Positions 25,372 to 34,854 of a DNA stretch of 64,000 nucleotides are shown here, piece after piece (the stretch's first letter is position 1; each line of letters opens with the position of its first letter). Under the pieces are notes generated by a model. It worked only from the letters and a program-made list of their open reading frames with translations, was not told where the DNA came from and ran no database searches. The stretch lies in the NCBI GenBank assembly GCA_051155755.1, contig DAXETY010000010.1, forward strand, positions 1 through 64,000. Direction: 5' to 3'. The position numbers were made by a program, and so were the translations under genes. The DNA is from DAXETY01 sp051155755. GTDB taxonomy: Bacteria; Desulfobacterota; Desulfobacteria; Desulfobacterales; SG8-13.

Positions 25372-26457
25372 TCAGGTCTTGTGCGTCTTCAGTTTTAATT
25401 CATTGGCGGAATAGCCGAACATGGAAAGGACCGAGTGGGCCAGGCGAACGGCCTCTTCGGCATGCAGGCGGGTTTCCACGAATATGTTGGTGCCTTCGAT
25501 ATTGAGCGGCATCCGCAGTTCATCCGGATCTTCCCGGAAATAAAAACGTCCGTCCACCGAGTGCCAGAGGAGTTTTTCCAGGTCGCGGTCGTGGCGGGAA
25601 ACCAGCACGTTGCAGAGTTTGAAAATAAACTGACTCCAGGATTCGACCTCGTAGTCGCGTCCGTTGAATTGAAAACTCTCGATGGATTGGCCTTCGTAGC
25701 CGGGCTTGACCGCCTCTTTGAGTTCGATGATCTCCTCACGGGATTCCACGGCCTCGGACAGCTCCAGGGGTTCCGAGTCGGCTGCAGGCGACTTGATGGA
25801 GTGACGGATCAGAAAATCGACGATGCGTTCCTTCTCGGGCCGCAGACCGCAGCTCTTTTCCACGGAATCGGTCAGCAATTCCACGATGCGGGGGTCCGGC
25901 TCGGCCAGCATGCGGCTCCAGTTGTCGCCAATGGCCTTTTCCAGCACCCGGCCGCTGCGTTTTCGATGCATCGACTCGGCCGTCTTCAGCGACATGCCCG
26001 ACAACACGTTTTTTCTGGCCAGCAGCTCCACGAGCGGTAGGGCCGCATCGCGGGGATTTTGCTTCTGCAGGTCGAGGGAGCAGAACCGTTTCCGTTCGGT
26101 GGGGCCTTCGCTGAAAGCCAGAAAAAACCACCACAGCACCCCGTTGGTCAGCACTGCCAGCTTGACGCCTTCCTGCAGGGCACAGCCGAGCAACTGCTTC
26201 TGCTGGGGGGCCAATTCGTCTCCGACTTTCTTTACGTCGATAAACACCTTGTCCATTTTGTTGATGCGCAAGGCGTAATCCACGCGCTGAGACTTGACCG
26301 GATGATCGGGCTTCACCTCTTCCACGTTGAAAATATCCCAGCCGAGAAGCGAGAGCACGCGAATGACCAGGGCCTGCTTGGTGGAGGCCTCGTCCAGACT
26401 CCCGATGCGTTTGTTTTTCTTCACACTTTCAATGTATTCGGCAACTGCTTTTTCCAT
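25372..26457 (-). CDS. Solitary HsdR_N-domain (PD-(D/E)xK-like) protein
   Basis: Encodes 361 residues. The N-terminal 130 residues resemble the type I restriction enzyme R-subunit N-terminal nuclease domain: Val-Asp-Tyr-Ala-Leu followed by Val-Phe-Ile-Asp-Val-Lys-Lys (about residues 58-77) fits the catalytic Asp and x-Lys pair. The rest is a helical linker and an unknown C-terminal domain. There is no helicase part and no hsdM or hsdS nearby, so it is not a complete restriction system. It may be a DNA nuclease or a domain reused for another role. Base composition resembles the neighbours. Confidence 0.75.
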   Translation of the reverse strand: MEKAVAEYIESVKKNKRIGSLDEASTKQALVIRVLSLLGWDIFNVEEVKPDHPVKSQRVDYALRINKMDKVFIDVKKVGDELAPQQKQLLGCALQEGVKLAVLTNGVLWWFFLAFSEGPTERKRFCSLDLQKQNPRDAALPLVELLARKNVLSGMSLKTAESMHRKRSGRVLEKAIGDNWSRMLAEPDPRIVELLTDSVEKSCGLRPEKERIVDFLIRHSIKSPAADSEPLELSEAVESREEIIELKEAVKPGYEGQSIESFQFNGRDYEVESWSQFIFKLCNVLVSRHDRDLEKLLWHSVDGRFYFREDPDELRMPLNIEGTNIFVETRLHAEEAVRLAHSVLSMFGYSANELKLKTHKT

Positions 26458-26674
26458 GATGACGCCCGTCGGTTTTTTTCAAAGCGAGCCCGGATGGCTT
26501 CCTTCACGGCTGCGCCCGGCGGTTAAACGACCGATGATTTTCAGACGATAACCCCTTTTTAATACAAACATTTCTTTTCAGCAAGCAACTTTTCCGCCGT
26601 CGTGTTCCCGTCGGCCTCGAAATGCGGCCGGCAATTGAGCTGAACACTTTTTGAACGTTATGAAATTCAAATGG

Positions 26675-28666
26675 TTACACGTCCACAGCATTGCGGAAAA
26701 AACGTCGTCGTTCGGGTTTGGGTCGAAAGCGGCGTATCCGGCTGCGCAGGTTCCGCAGCGCCGCGCGGCCGCCTCGATTTCCATAGCGCAAATACGCGTA
26801 CAGCCGGATGATCGCTTCCACCTCTCCGCTCAGATCGGGCCGCCGGCTGCCGATCCGAATCGCGAAATCCAGCGGGCCCTCATGGGGATGCCGCACCAGG
26901 CCGGCCCGGGCAAGACGGGCGCAAAATTGCCAGTACGCCTTTTGAGCCGCATCGGAAGAAGCTTCGCGGGTCTGTGAAAAACCGTAACGGTAGAGCACTG
27001 CCAGCAGGAAACAAATCCCGACGGCGAACAGCAGCAAGACCAGTACCGCCGCGGCGCCTTCGAGCTGGAAACCCATCCGTCCCAGCATGGAACGCTGTCG
27101 TTGCGGTGAATACGCCATGACCCAGCGATCCCAACGATTTTCGGCCGCATCCCAGCCCAACTGGAGCTGATCCCACAGCTCGGAAACCGCTCCGAGGCGT
27201 CCCCGAAAGGGCTGCAGATCGGATCGCTCTTCGACCGGCAGCGCTTCGGAGATACCCTGCAGGATGCGGCTAGGCTCCACCGCCAGGGTCGGATCGCGCC
27301 GGGTCCAACCGGATTGCGGAAGCCAGACTTCCACCCAGGCATGGGCGTGCAGTTGGCGCACCATCCAGTAATCAGCGTAGGGATTGGGTTCGGCTCCCAG
27401 ATAACCGGCCACCACCCGAGCCGGAATGCCGGCCGCGCGCATCAGAAATGCGAATGTCGAGGCATAGTGTTCGCAATACCCCTGTCGCGTATCGAACAGC
27501 AGGCTGTCGACGGCGTCGTCACCCAGCAGCGGCGGGCGCAGCGTGTAGCGAAAACCGTTTTCCCGGAAAAACCGCAGGCCCAGATCGACAACGTCTGAAG
27601 AGACTCCGGCCTGCTGGCGCCACTGCGCTGCCAGCTTGCGGGCCCTGGGATTCCCCCGGGCCGGAAGCTGCAGATAACCCGCTTCCCAGAGCTCCGAAGG
27701 CCCGGCGCTGCGATAATCCACCCTTGATTCCACCGCGTAGGTATAGTTTTGTTTGACCTTGCGCCATTTCATCAGGGTGTAATCGGAATAAACGCTCAGA
27801 CGCCCCCGGGCCTCGACCGGAAGGTCCAGTGCAAAAAGCCACTGCCGGCCGTGCGGTTCCATGGTTATGGTATATTGAACCGGTCGCCCCCCGAAAACCA
27901 TCGGCTGCGCCCGGCCCCGCTCCCCGGAACGATGCCAGCTGCGACCGTCGAAGGCATCAAAGGTCAGTCCGCGCCAGTACAGGTGCTCGATGGCCGGAAC
28001 CTCATCCTCGAACTCGACTCGAAACGCCACCTCGCGACTCAGGACGATTTCCGATATGGTTCCGGAGGACAGCACGTCGGAAAATCCGCTGACGGCCTGC
28101 TCGGCAGCGATTCCCCACAGCCCGCCGTGCATGCGCGGAAAAAACACGAACAGAACGACGGCGATCGGAACGGCCTGGATCAGCAGTCGGGCCGAAACTT
28201 TCAGCGGCCTGCGCCAGCCGCCCGGCACCTCGTGCAGGCGCACCAGCACGGCGGTGGTCACCCAAAGACCGACGGGTACAAACAGGCCCGCCATCAGGGA
28301 GCTGGTAAAAAACACCACCGAAACGCCGAGAAAATAGGCCAGAAATAGACTCACGACGACATCCCGGTGGGTTTCCACCTCCATTAGCTTCACGGTGGCC
28401 AAAATCCAAAGCAAGGCCACCGCGGTGTTGCGATCCAGCGCCCCGCCCGTGCCGACCAGCACAGCCAAAATTCCGGCAAGGGTCAACAGCCGGCGCGTCC
28501 GGGGAGCTGCCGGCGACCGCCCGCTGCGAACCCGGAGCAGCAGGATCGCCCAGGTGGCAACGCATCCCCCGGCGACCCACCAGGGCAGCCAGCCGATGTG
28601 GGGCAACAGATTTACGGCCAGAGCCGCGATCAATGCCGGTATGTGAGCCACGGCCGAATGTGTCAT
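26675..28666 (-). CDS. TgpA-like transmembrane transglutaminase/protease-like protein
   Basis: Encodes 663 residues. The start lies in an ATGA overlap with the upstream DUF58 gene. The N-terminal half has several membrane helices (about 1-170, DUF3488), a further membrane helix is near residue 535, and a transglutaminase-like domain lies between. The catalytic triad is visible: Cys in Gly-Tyr-Cys-Glu-His-Tyr (about 397), His in His-Ala-His-Ala-Trp-Val-Glu (about 440) and Asp in Arg-Arg-Asp-Pro-Thr (about 455). The domain faces the periplasm. The MoxR-DUF58-transglutaminase trio is a widespread conserved operon, thought to act in envelope protein maturation or stress. Confidence 0.88.
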   Translation of the reverse strand: MTHSAVAHIPALIAALAVNLLPHIGWLPWWVAGGCVATWAILLLRVRSGRSPAAPRTRRLLTLAGILAVLVGTGGALDRNTAVALLWILATVKLMEVETHRDVVVSLFLAYFLGVSVVFFTSSLMAGLFVPVGLWVTTAVLVRLHEVPGGWRRPLKVSARLLIQAVPIAVVLFVFFPRMHGGLWGIAAEQAVSGFSDVLSSGTISEIVLSREVAFRVEFEDEVPAIEHLYWRGLTFDAFDGRSWHRSGERGRAQPMVFGGRPVQYTITMEPHGRQWLFALDLPVEARGRLSVYSDYTLMKWRKVKQNYTYAVESRVDYRSAGPSELWEAGYLQLPARGNPRARKLAAQWRQQAGVSSDVVDLGLRFFRENGFRYTLRPPLLGDDAVDSLLFDTRQGYCEHYASTFAFLMRAAGIPARVVAGYLGAEPNPYADYWMVRQLHAHAWVEVWLPQSGWTRRDPTLAVEPSRILQGISEALPVEERSDLQPFRGRLGAVSELWDQLQLGWDAAENRWDRWVMAYSPQRQRSMLGRMGFQLEGAAAVLVLLLFAVGICFLLAVLYRYGFSQTREASSDAAQKAYWQFCARLARAGLVRHPHEGPLDFAIRIGSRRPDLSGEVEAIIRLYAYLRYGNRGGRAALRNLRSRIRRFRPKPERRRFFRNAVDV

Positions 28667-29628
28667 GAAGATTCGATTCCGGGAAACAGGGCCAGCGCTG
28701 TCAGACAGCGATGGCGATGGGCTTCTCCGCCACCGGGTGCAATAACCCGGCCGGGCAATTCCAGTCCGTAGGCGTCTCGGTTTCGGTCCGCATCGAGCAC
28801 CTGTCCACAGAGAATGGAAAGTTTTCGTTCGATGTCCGTTTCCGCAACGGCGTCCCATGCGAGAATTCGAATCTCTCCGCGGGCCCCGGTGAAATCCTTG
28901 GTGTAAAGCCCCTGTCCGCGGGAAGAAGCTTTCCAGGAGATGCGCTGGAGCGGATCCCCGGGGCGATAGGCGTTGAGCCCCTGAAAATCCTCACTTCCGG
29001 ATCGATTCTCGTCGGCGCCTTCGCTGCCGGCGCCGCCGCCGTTTGCGGCAAACGCGGTCGGCTCCGATCTTTGCGGGGCCGGGTACACAAGACACTCCAG
29101 GTGCTCCGCCAAGCAGCGGCGCCGCCGAAACAACCCGAGCGGATGGACGGTCGTCGCCACACAGGGACCGGTGATCATCCGACCTCGCTGCCGGGCCGCC
29201 ATTTTCAAACGTACCCGCCGGTTCTGATCGGCGTGGAGATCGACCTTTCGAAATTCTGCCCCGGCACCTTCCAGACCGATCTCCACCGTCTGGCCCCCGG
29301 CACGACAGTCTCGCACCACGATTTCAAAAACGGCCGGCTCACCGGCAAACACCGGCAGGGCCTTACCGGAAACCAGCATCACTCCGCTGAGGTTTCGCCA
29401 GGTGTGCAGCGTGGAAACCAATCCAACGCCGCCCAGCAGAAACGTAAGCAGAAATCCGAAATTATTGCCGTAATTGATCGAGCCCACCAGCATGGCGGTC
29501 AGCATTACCAGATAGGCCCACCCGTAACGGGTCGGCACCAGCGCTGTCCTGCCATGCCGACAATTGCCGGGCACCGACAGGCGGGAGACATCGCGGAGCG
29601 CACTGGGGACAGGATTGGGTTCGATCAT
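28663..29628 (-). CDS. DUF58 domain-containing membrane protein
   Basis: Encodes 321 residues with two membrane helices at about 37-72. The DUF58 core appears near residue 220: Tyr-Arg-Pro-Gly-Asp-Pro-Leu-Gln-Arg-Ile-Ser-Trp-Lys-Ala-Ser-Ser-Arg, followed by a VWA-like C-terminal part. These proteins are the usual partner of MoxR ATPases. It overlaps the next gene by four bases and follows the ATPase gene by only 3 bp. Confidence 0.88.
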   Translation of the reverse strand: MIEPNPVPSALRDVSRLSVPGNCRHGRTALVPTRYGWAYLVMLTAMLVGSINYGNNFGFLLTFLLGGVGLVSTLHTWRNLSGVMLVSGKALPVFAGEPAVFEIVVRDCRAGGQTVEIGLEGAGAEFRKVDLHADQNRRVRLKMAARQRGRMITGPCVATTVHPLGLFRRRRCLAEHLECLVYPAPQRSEPTAFAANGGGAGSEGADENRSGSEDFQGLNAYRPGDPLQRISWKASSRGQGLYTKDFTGARGEIRILAWDAVAETDIERKLSILCGQVLDADRNRDAYGLELPGRVIAPGGGEAHRHRCLTALALFPGIESS

Positions 29629-29631
29629 CGA

Positions 29632-30570
<939 letters not shown>

Positions 30571-30578
30571 AGGGGAGT

Positions 30579-30607
30579 ATTATAGCGTGAATCCTGCACC
30601 CGGCCAA
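30579..30607 (-). promoter_or_regulatory. Promoter of the MoxR-DUF58-TgpA operon
   Basis: On the minus strand TTGGCC (30607-30602), a 17-bp spacer and a consensus TATAAT (30584-30579) end 8 bp before the moxR ATG. The expected transcription start falls within a few bases of the start codon, so the message may be leaderless. Confidence 0.6.
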
Positions 30608-30708
30608 CTGTTTCCGTGGAGATCGATGGATCGCTCGGCCCTCGCGGCCCCTGCCGGGTGCGTGGATGCCCGGCGGTTCGTATGACTCCCGAGGGTCTTG
30701 ATACCGGC

Positions 30709-31548
30709 TCAGCCCAGAAACCGGAAGGCGAAACTGGTAACCACCGACCAGAGCAGCACCGCCACGGTTGCAAAAAGACACAGGGCGCCCAGTACCCGAT
30801 GCGGCAGCCGTTCGCGTTTGCTCTCCTCGTAACCCAGCAGATACCCCAGCAGCGCGCCGAAAACCAGGCCGCCGCCGTGCCCCCAGTTGTTGATACCGGG
30901 CACCAGGAAACCGAAAATGAACAAAACCACCACCCAGGTTCCCACCTGGCGGTAGATCGCCATACCGTAGCTGCCCCCCCTGCTTTTGCCGAAGTACAGG
31001 GCCGCGCCGATCAGGCTGCAAACCGCCGCCGAAGCACCGATGGTAAATCCGATGCCCACCAGGTACGAAACCAGAAAGCCGGCCGTGCCGCCCAGTGTGT
31101 AGATGGCAAACATCCGGTAGGTGCCGTACTCGCGGATGACCAACGGGGCGAGCTGCCGGAAGGCGACCATGTTGAAAAAAATGTGCAGAATGCCGGAATG
31201 CAGATAGTTGGCCGCCAGCAGGCTCCACCAGCGGCCGAATCGATCGATGGGCACCTTGCCGGTCATCCCCAGCAGCAGCAGACTGCGGTCGTCGGGAGCC
31301 AGAAAGGTAAAAAGATTGGCGGCCATGCTGGTGGATGCGGGGTTGAGCAATATCGCCAGGACGTACATCACCACATTGACGCCGATGACGCGGTAAACCA
31401 GCTGCTGAGGATCGCGCAGGCCCACCGATCCGAACAGCCGCTTCAAGGGCGAATTCGGACGCCGCAGCCCGCAATGGGGACAGCGCGGTTCGTCGGCACT
31501 GATCAACCGACTGCAATTCGGACACAGCATCGAATTACGCGCTGCCAT
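30709..31548 (-). CDS. Rhomboid-family intramembrane serine protease with N-terminal zinc ribbon
   Basis: Encodes 279 residues. A four-Cys ribbon (Cys-Pro-Asn-Cys at 9-12 and Cys-Pro-His-Cys at about 23-26) precedes six to seven transmembrane helices. The catalytic pair is Ser in Gly-Ala-Ser-Ala-Ala-Val (about residue 170) and His in Asn-Asn-Trp-Gly-His-Gly-Gly-Gly (about 223); His-x3-Asn-Met occurs in an earlier helix. Rhomboids cleave substrates within or near the membrane; the ribbon is a cytosolic addition found in part of the family. The natural substrate is unknown. Confidence 0.88.
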   Translation of the reverse strand: MAARNSMLCPNCSRLISADEPRCPHCGLRRPNSPLKRLFGSVGLRDPQQLVYRVIGVNVVMYVLAILLNPASTSMAANLFTFLAPDDRSLLLLGMTGKVPIDRFGRWWSLLAANYLHSGILHIFFNMVAFRQLAPLVIREYGTYRMFAIYTLGGTAGFLVSYLVGIGFTIGASAAVCSLIGAALYFGKSRGGSYGMAIYRQVGTWVVVLFIFGFLVPGINNWGHGGGLVFGALLGYLLGYEESKRERLPHRVLGALCLFATVAVLLWSVVTSFAFRFLG

Positions 31549-31814
31549 GCCGGGCTCCGATCCTGCGTCCGGTATTGTTGTATCGCAAATGATGCCACCG
31601 AAAGACCGGCGTGCGTTGCACGGCGGCGTGCGGTCTGCTTTGCCGGACCTGTAGTAGAAAGCGCTGCTTTATGATCGAGGATTTCATCGGGTATGGCCGT
31701 TCCGACTCGGGGAGATTTTTCGGTTGATGAATTCGGTATAAATCAACAATTGCTTTCCAACACACCGGTGACAAAATTAGTACCGGTTACCATCCGGTCA
31801 AGAAAATTCGAACG
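31549..31814. other. Intergenic region between cytochrome c3 and rhomboid genes
   Basis: Apart from the terminator that follows it, I see no gene or repeat here. The frames are short and composition is unremarkable. It must contain the promoter of the rhomboid gene (minus strand), but no convincing boxes were found. Confidence 0.4.
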
Positions 31815-31854
31815 AAAAAGCCGGAGACGCCTTGTCTATACGGGCGCCTCCGGC
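31815..31854 (-). terminator. Terminator after the cytochrome c3 gene
   Basis: On the minus strand a GC-rich stem (GGCCGGAGGCGCC with GGCGTCTCCGGC, one mismatch) is followed by TTTTTC. It lies about 58 bp beyond the cytochrome stop codon. Confidence 0.7.
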
Positions 31855-31912
31855 CTTCAATCGATGCAAAAGGCATCGCGGATGTCAGTTGTGTAAAAAA
31901 GGGGACTGCGGA

Positions 31913-32386
31913 TCAGTATTCCGGATGACATTCGATGCAACCGGAAGGACCGGCTTCGGGCAGTTTTTCGTCCAGCACCATGTAGGATTTCGCCCGCTCC
32001 AGATTCCTGGCGCGGATTTCCCGGTGGCAGCCGATGCAGGACTGGTGAAAGGCATACTTGTAGTATTTGATGGCCTCGTCCGAATAAGAAAGGTAATCGG
32101 AGGGCTCCTCCGGCGCTGTGGCCTGGTCGTGGCAGCCGGTGGCCATGCAGCCTTGAATCGGCTCTTCGCCCTGCCACTTGTGGTGACAGACCCTGCATTC
32201 GGTCGCGAAATGACGGGAATGGGGAAAATCCACCGGTGCTTTGGTCGCCTCGACGCCTTCAGGCGGTTTGAGCGTGATCACCCCCATGGGAACCACCATC
32301 TCATCGCTTTCACCGGAAACTTCCAATGACAGTGCCGCAGTCAACAAAAGCGCCAAACAGACAATCACCAGTGCTTTTCGCTCCAT
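31913..32386 (-). CDS. Periplasmic tetraheme cytochrome c3-type protein
   Basis: Encodes 157 residues with a signal peptide (about 1-25). Four haem c sites are visible: Cys64-x2-Cys67-His68, Cys80-x4-Cys85-His86, Cys117-x2-Cys120-His121 and Cys150-x2-Cys153-His154. The CX2CH/CX4CH mixture and additional His (His56-x2-His59, His69, His114) fit bis-His class III cytochrome c3, the periplasmic electron carrier between hydrogenases or formate dehydrogenases and membrane complexes in sulfate reducers. GGGGCGAGG precedes the start. It is divergent from the DUF6599 operon. Confidence 0.88.
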   Translation of the reverse strand: MERKALVIVCLALLLTAALSLEVSGESDEMVVPMGVITLKPPEGVEATKAPVDFPHSRHFATECRVCHHKWQGEEPIQGCMATGCHDQATAPEEPSDYLSYSDEAIKYYKYAFHQSCIGCHREIRARNLERAKSYMVLDEKLPEAGPSGCIECHPEY

Positions 32387-32410
32387 CCTCGCCCCCTTCG
32401 GCCAGAAACA

Positions 32411-32426
32411 TTGATAATTCAATCAA
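32411..32426. promoter_or_regulatory. CRP/FNR-like dyad upstream of cytochrome c3
   Basis: TTGAT-AATTCA-ATCAA is a symmetric 5-6-5 dyad 25-40 bp upstream of the cytochrome start. The half-sites match FNR (TTGAT/ATCAA), but the spacer is two bases longer than the FNR consensus. A CRP/FNR-type regulator of this redox gene is plausible, not shown. Confidence 0.35.
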
Positions 32427-32642
32427 TTGCATATCGATCGGTTCCGACGCGCTGCAAGCATTGTTTGCTATATTATTTGAAAAATTGCAACCCCAAAATT
32501 TGTACCGGCTCGAACCCATGGCGGAAACGAACACCCCCGGCGATTCGGCGTCAAAGAAGGGGCGAATCGCACGGTCCGGATTCCATTCGGCCGGATGTCC
32601 GCGGTCCGGCATAAACGACGAAAACGGTCGTTCGCTTTGGGT

Positions 32643-32671
32643 TTGACAGTACCTGAGATTTTATCTATAAA
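32643..32671 (+). promoter_or_regulatory. Promoter of the DUF6599-DUF362-polyferredoxin operon
   Basis: TTGACA (32643-32648), 17-bp spacer, TATAAA (32666-32671). Transcription would start near 32678, which rules out the more upstream in-frame start of the first gene and supports the ATG at 32718. The rest of the gap to the cytochrome gene (32427-32642) shows nothing else. Confidence 0.75.
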
Positions 32672-32717
32672 AAATGTTTACACTCAAATTCCTGTCCGTT
32701 ATTTCCCCGTTCCACCC

Positions 32718-33764
32718 ATGCATTTCGAGGCGGTTTTGGAGCGCACGCAACTTACCGGAAAAACTGAAACCATCATCAGTATCGTGATTCTGACGCTGCT
32801 GGTCGCAATCGGTACATCCGTTTTTTACCGGCAGTCTTTCTTTAACCCGGCTGTGCTTACGGCCACAGTGCCGGATCGGGCATCCACGGCCGAAAAGGAC
32901 CAACAAGACGGGTCACCGGCGACAAGCATCGTGCCGTTGCCGGGTTCGGTCATCCCGCTCTCTGCGCCGGAACGCTTCGACCCCGAAACCCTCTCGGACA
33001 AAATCAACGGTAAGGCCGAGCTCTACCTGTCGGCCGGTTTTCAGCGCCTGGAAACCCAGCGCTTTCGACTCCGCGATACAGCCGAAGCGTGGATGGAGCT
33101 TTTTTTGTATGAAATGGGAAACCCGGAAAACGCCTTTGCAGTTTACAGCAGCCAGCAGCGGGACAATGCGCAGCCGCTGGATGTCAGCCGGTTCGCCTAT
33201 CGGACGGAAAATGCCCTTTACTGGGTTCATGGCAGCAACTACGCCGAGCTGATTGCATCCGAACCTTCCGAATCCCTTCAGCAGGCCATGCTGGCCATTG
33301 CAAAATCGATGGTTTCCGGCCGGAAAGTCGAAAAACAGGGCGTGGACCTGCCTTCGATCTTCCCGACCCGGGATCGAATCAAGGACAACATCACGCTGAT
33401 TCCCAGTGACGCGTTCGGCTTTTCCAGACTGGACCGGGTCTACACCGCCGAGTATCAAATCCCCGAGGGCACTTTCACCGCGTTTCTGTCCGACCGCGGC
33501 ACACCGGAAAAAGCCCTGGACGCCGCCGAGGCTTATCGAAGCTTTCTGCTGGAGTTCGGCGGCCGGCAGCTCGAGTCGCCCGTAAAAGGCGAAACGGCTT
33601 CCGGACTCATGGTGGTGGAAATCCTGGGCAGCTATGAAGTGATCTTCTCCCGGGGGCGTTTTCTGGCCGGTGTCCACGAAGCCCCCGCAATCATGCCGGC
33701 CCTGGAGCTGGCAAAATCCATGAAATCACAAATCGATGCATTCATTACCTCCCAATCCCGTTGA
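32718..33764 (+). CDS. DUF6599-family membrane-anchored protein
   Basis: Encodes 348 residues from the first ATG downstream of the promoter. A membrane anchor lies at about residues 18-38, followed by a Ser/Pro-rich linker and the family core: Arg-Phe-Asp-Pro-Glu-Thr-Leu with Ile-Asn-Gly-Lys-Ala-Glu-Leu-Tyr-Leu (about 95-110), then two similar alpha/beta halves. The family is uncharacterised; the anchor places it on the periplasmic side. The end overlaps the DUF362 gene by 29 bp, so the two are translationally linked. Confidence 0.8.
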   Translation: MHFEAVLERTQLTGKTETIISIVILTLLVAIGTSVFYRQSFFNPAVLTATVPDRASTAEKDQQDGSPATSIVPLPGSVIPLSAPERFDPETLSDKINGKAELYLSAGFQRLETQRFRLRDTAEAWMELFLYEMGNPENAFAVYSSQQRDNAQPLDVSRFAYRTENALYWVHGSNYAELIASEPSESLQQAMLAIAKSMVSGRKVEKQGVDLPSIFPTRDRIKDNITLIPSDAFGFSRLDRVYTAEYQIPEGTFTAFLSDRGTPEKALDAAEAYRSFLLEFGGRQLESPVKGETASGLMVVEILGSYEVIFSRGRFLAGVHEAPAIMPALELAKSMKSQIDAFITSQSR

Positions 33765-34734
33765 TCCCGACCGCCGGCGATTTCTGCTGCGGCTCACCAA
33801 GACCGGGCTTGCCGCCCTTGCAGCCGGCGCAATCGGTTACCGGTTTTTCGATCCGAACCCGCCCAGCGGAGCGCCGAAGGAGGGCTCCGGTGCCCGGCTG
33901 GCCGATTTTTCAATAAACGGAAGCGGACCGCAAATGGCCATCGTGCGCGGCGGTCAGCGCGAAAAAACCGTCCAGTCGGCTTTGGCTGCGCTGGGCGGCA
34001 TCGAGCGTTTCGTTCGCCCCGGCGACCGGGTCCTGCTCAAGGTAAATGCGGCCTTTGCATCGCCGCCTTCGTTGAATGCCACCAGCCATCCGGAGCTGGT
34101 GAAAACCGTCGCCGGTTTGTGCCTGAAGGCCGGCGCCGGCCGGGTGATCGTCACCGACAACCCCATCAACGACCCCCAGAGCTGTTTCGACCTGACCGGG
34201 ATATCCCGGGCCGCCAAAGAAAGCGGTGCCGAAGTCATGTTGCCGGCAACGCGGTATTTCCGTCCCGTAACGGTACCCGGCGCCACCCTGCTCGAAAACT
34301 GGCCGGTGCTGTTCGAACCGTTCCGGTTTGTAAACAAGGTCATCGGCCTGGCACCGGTCAAGGATCACCACCGCAGCGGGGCTTCCATGACGCTGAAAAA
34401 CTGGTACGGTCTGCTGGGCGGCCGACGCAATATCTTTCATCAGGACATTCACACCATCATAACCGAACTGGGAATGCTGATGCGGCCGACCCTGGTGATC
34501 CTGGACGGAACCCAGACCATGATGCAAAATGGACCTACAGGCGGGTCGCTGTCCGATCTGAAGGATACAAACACCATGATCGTCAGCACCGACGCGGTGG
34601 CCGCAGATGCGTTCGGTGCCTCGCTGCTGGAGCGCCGGCTCAGCGATCTGCCCCACATTCAGTCTGCCGCCGAGGCCGGTGCCGGTACGGCCGACTGGCG
34701 CTCGCTCAACCCGGCGATGATCGAAATAGGATGA
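33736..34734 (+). CDS. DUF362 protein with twin-arginine signal
   Basis: Encodes 332 residues. The N-terminus contains Asp-Arg-Arg-Arg-Phe-Leu-Leu-Arg-Leu-Thr followed by an Ala-rich hydrophobic stretch, a Tat-type signal. The DUF362 core follows (Val-Leu-Leu-Lys-Val-Asn, Thr-Asp-Asn-Pro-Ile, Gly-Leu-Ala-Pro-Val-Lys, Ile-Leu-Asp-Gly, Ser-Thr-Asp-Ala-Val-Ala-Ala-Asp). I see no Cys cluster, so it probably depends on the polyferredoxin for electrons if it is redox-active. The function of DUF362 is not known. It lies between the DUF6599 and polyferredoxin genes (about 120-bp gap to the latter). Confidence 0.82.
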   Translation: MHSLPPNPVDPDRRRFLLRLTKTGLAALAAGAIGYRFFDPNPPSGAPKEGSGARLADFSINGSGPQMAIVRGGQREKTVQSALAALGGIERFVRPGDRVLLKVNAAFASPPSLNATSHPELVKTVAGLCLKAGAGRVIVTDNPINDPQSCFDLTGISRAAKESGAEVMLPATRYFRPVTVPGATLLENWPVLFEPFRFVNKVIGLAPVKDHHRSGASMTLKNWYGLLGGRRNIFHQDIHTIITELGMLMRPTLVILDGTQTMMQNGPTGGSLSDLKDTNTMIVSTDAVAADAFGASLLERRLSDLPHIQSAAEAGAGTADWRSLNPAMIEIG

Positions 34735-34854
34735 GATGGAAAAAGCGGGAAATCCCCTTGTGCGGGACCCGGCGGAATGAAACCGGCCGGCCGCCGGGCC
34801 GCATCCGAGGCCGGGCCGCCGTAAACGATTCGATTTGATCACAGCAGGAACGCA

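Noticed and set aside
25372..26457. Complete type I restriction-modification system
   Set aside because: No hsdM, hsdS or helicase domain is present in the neighbourhood.
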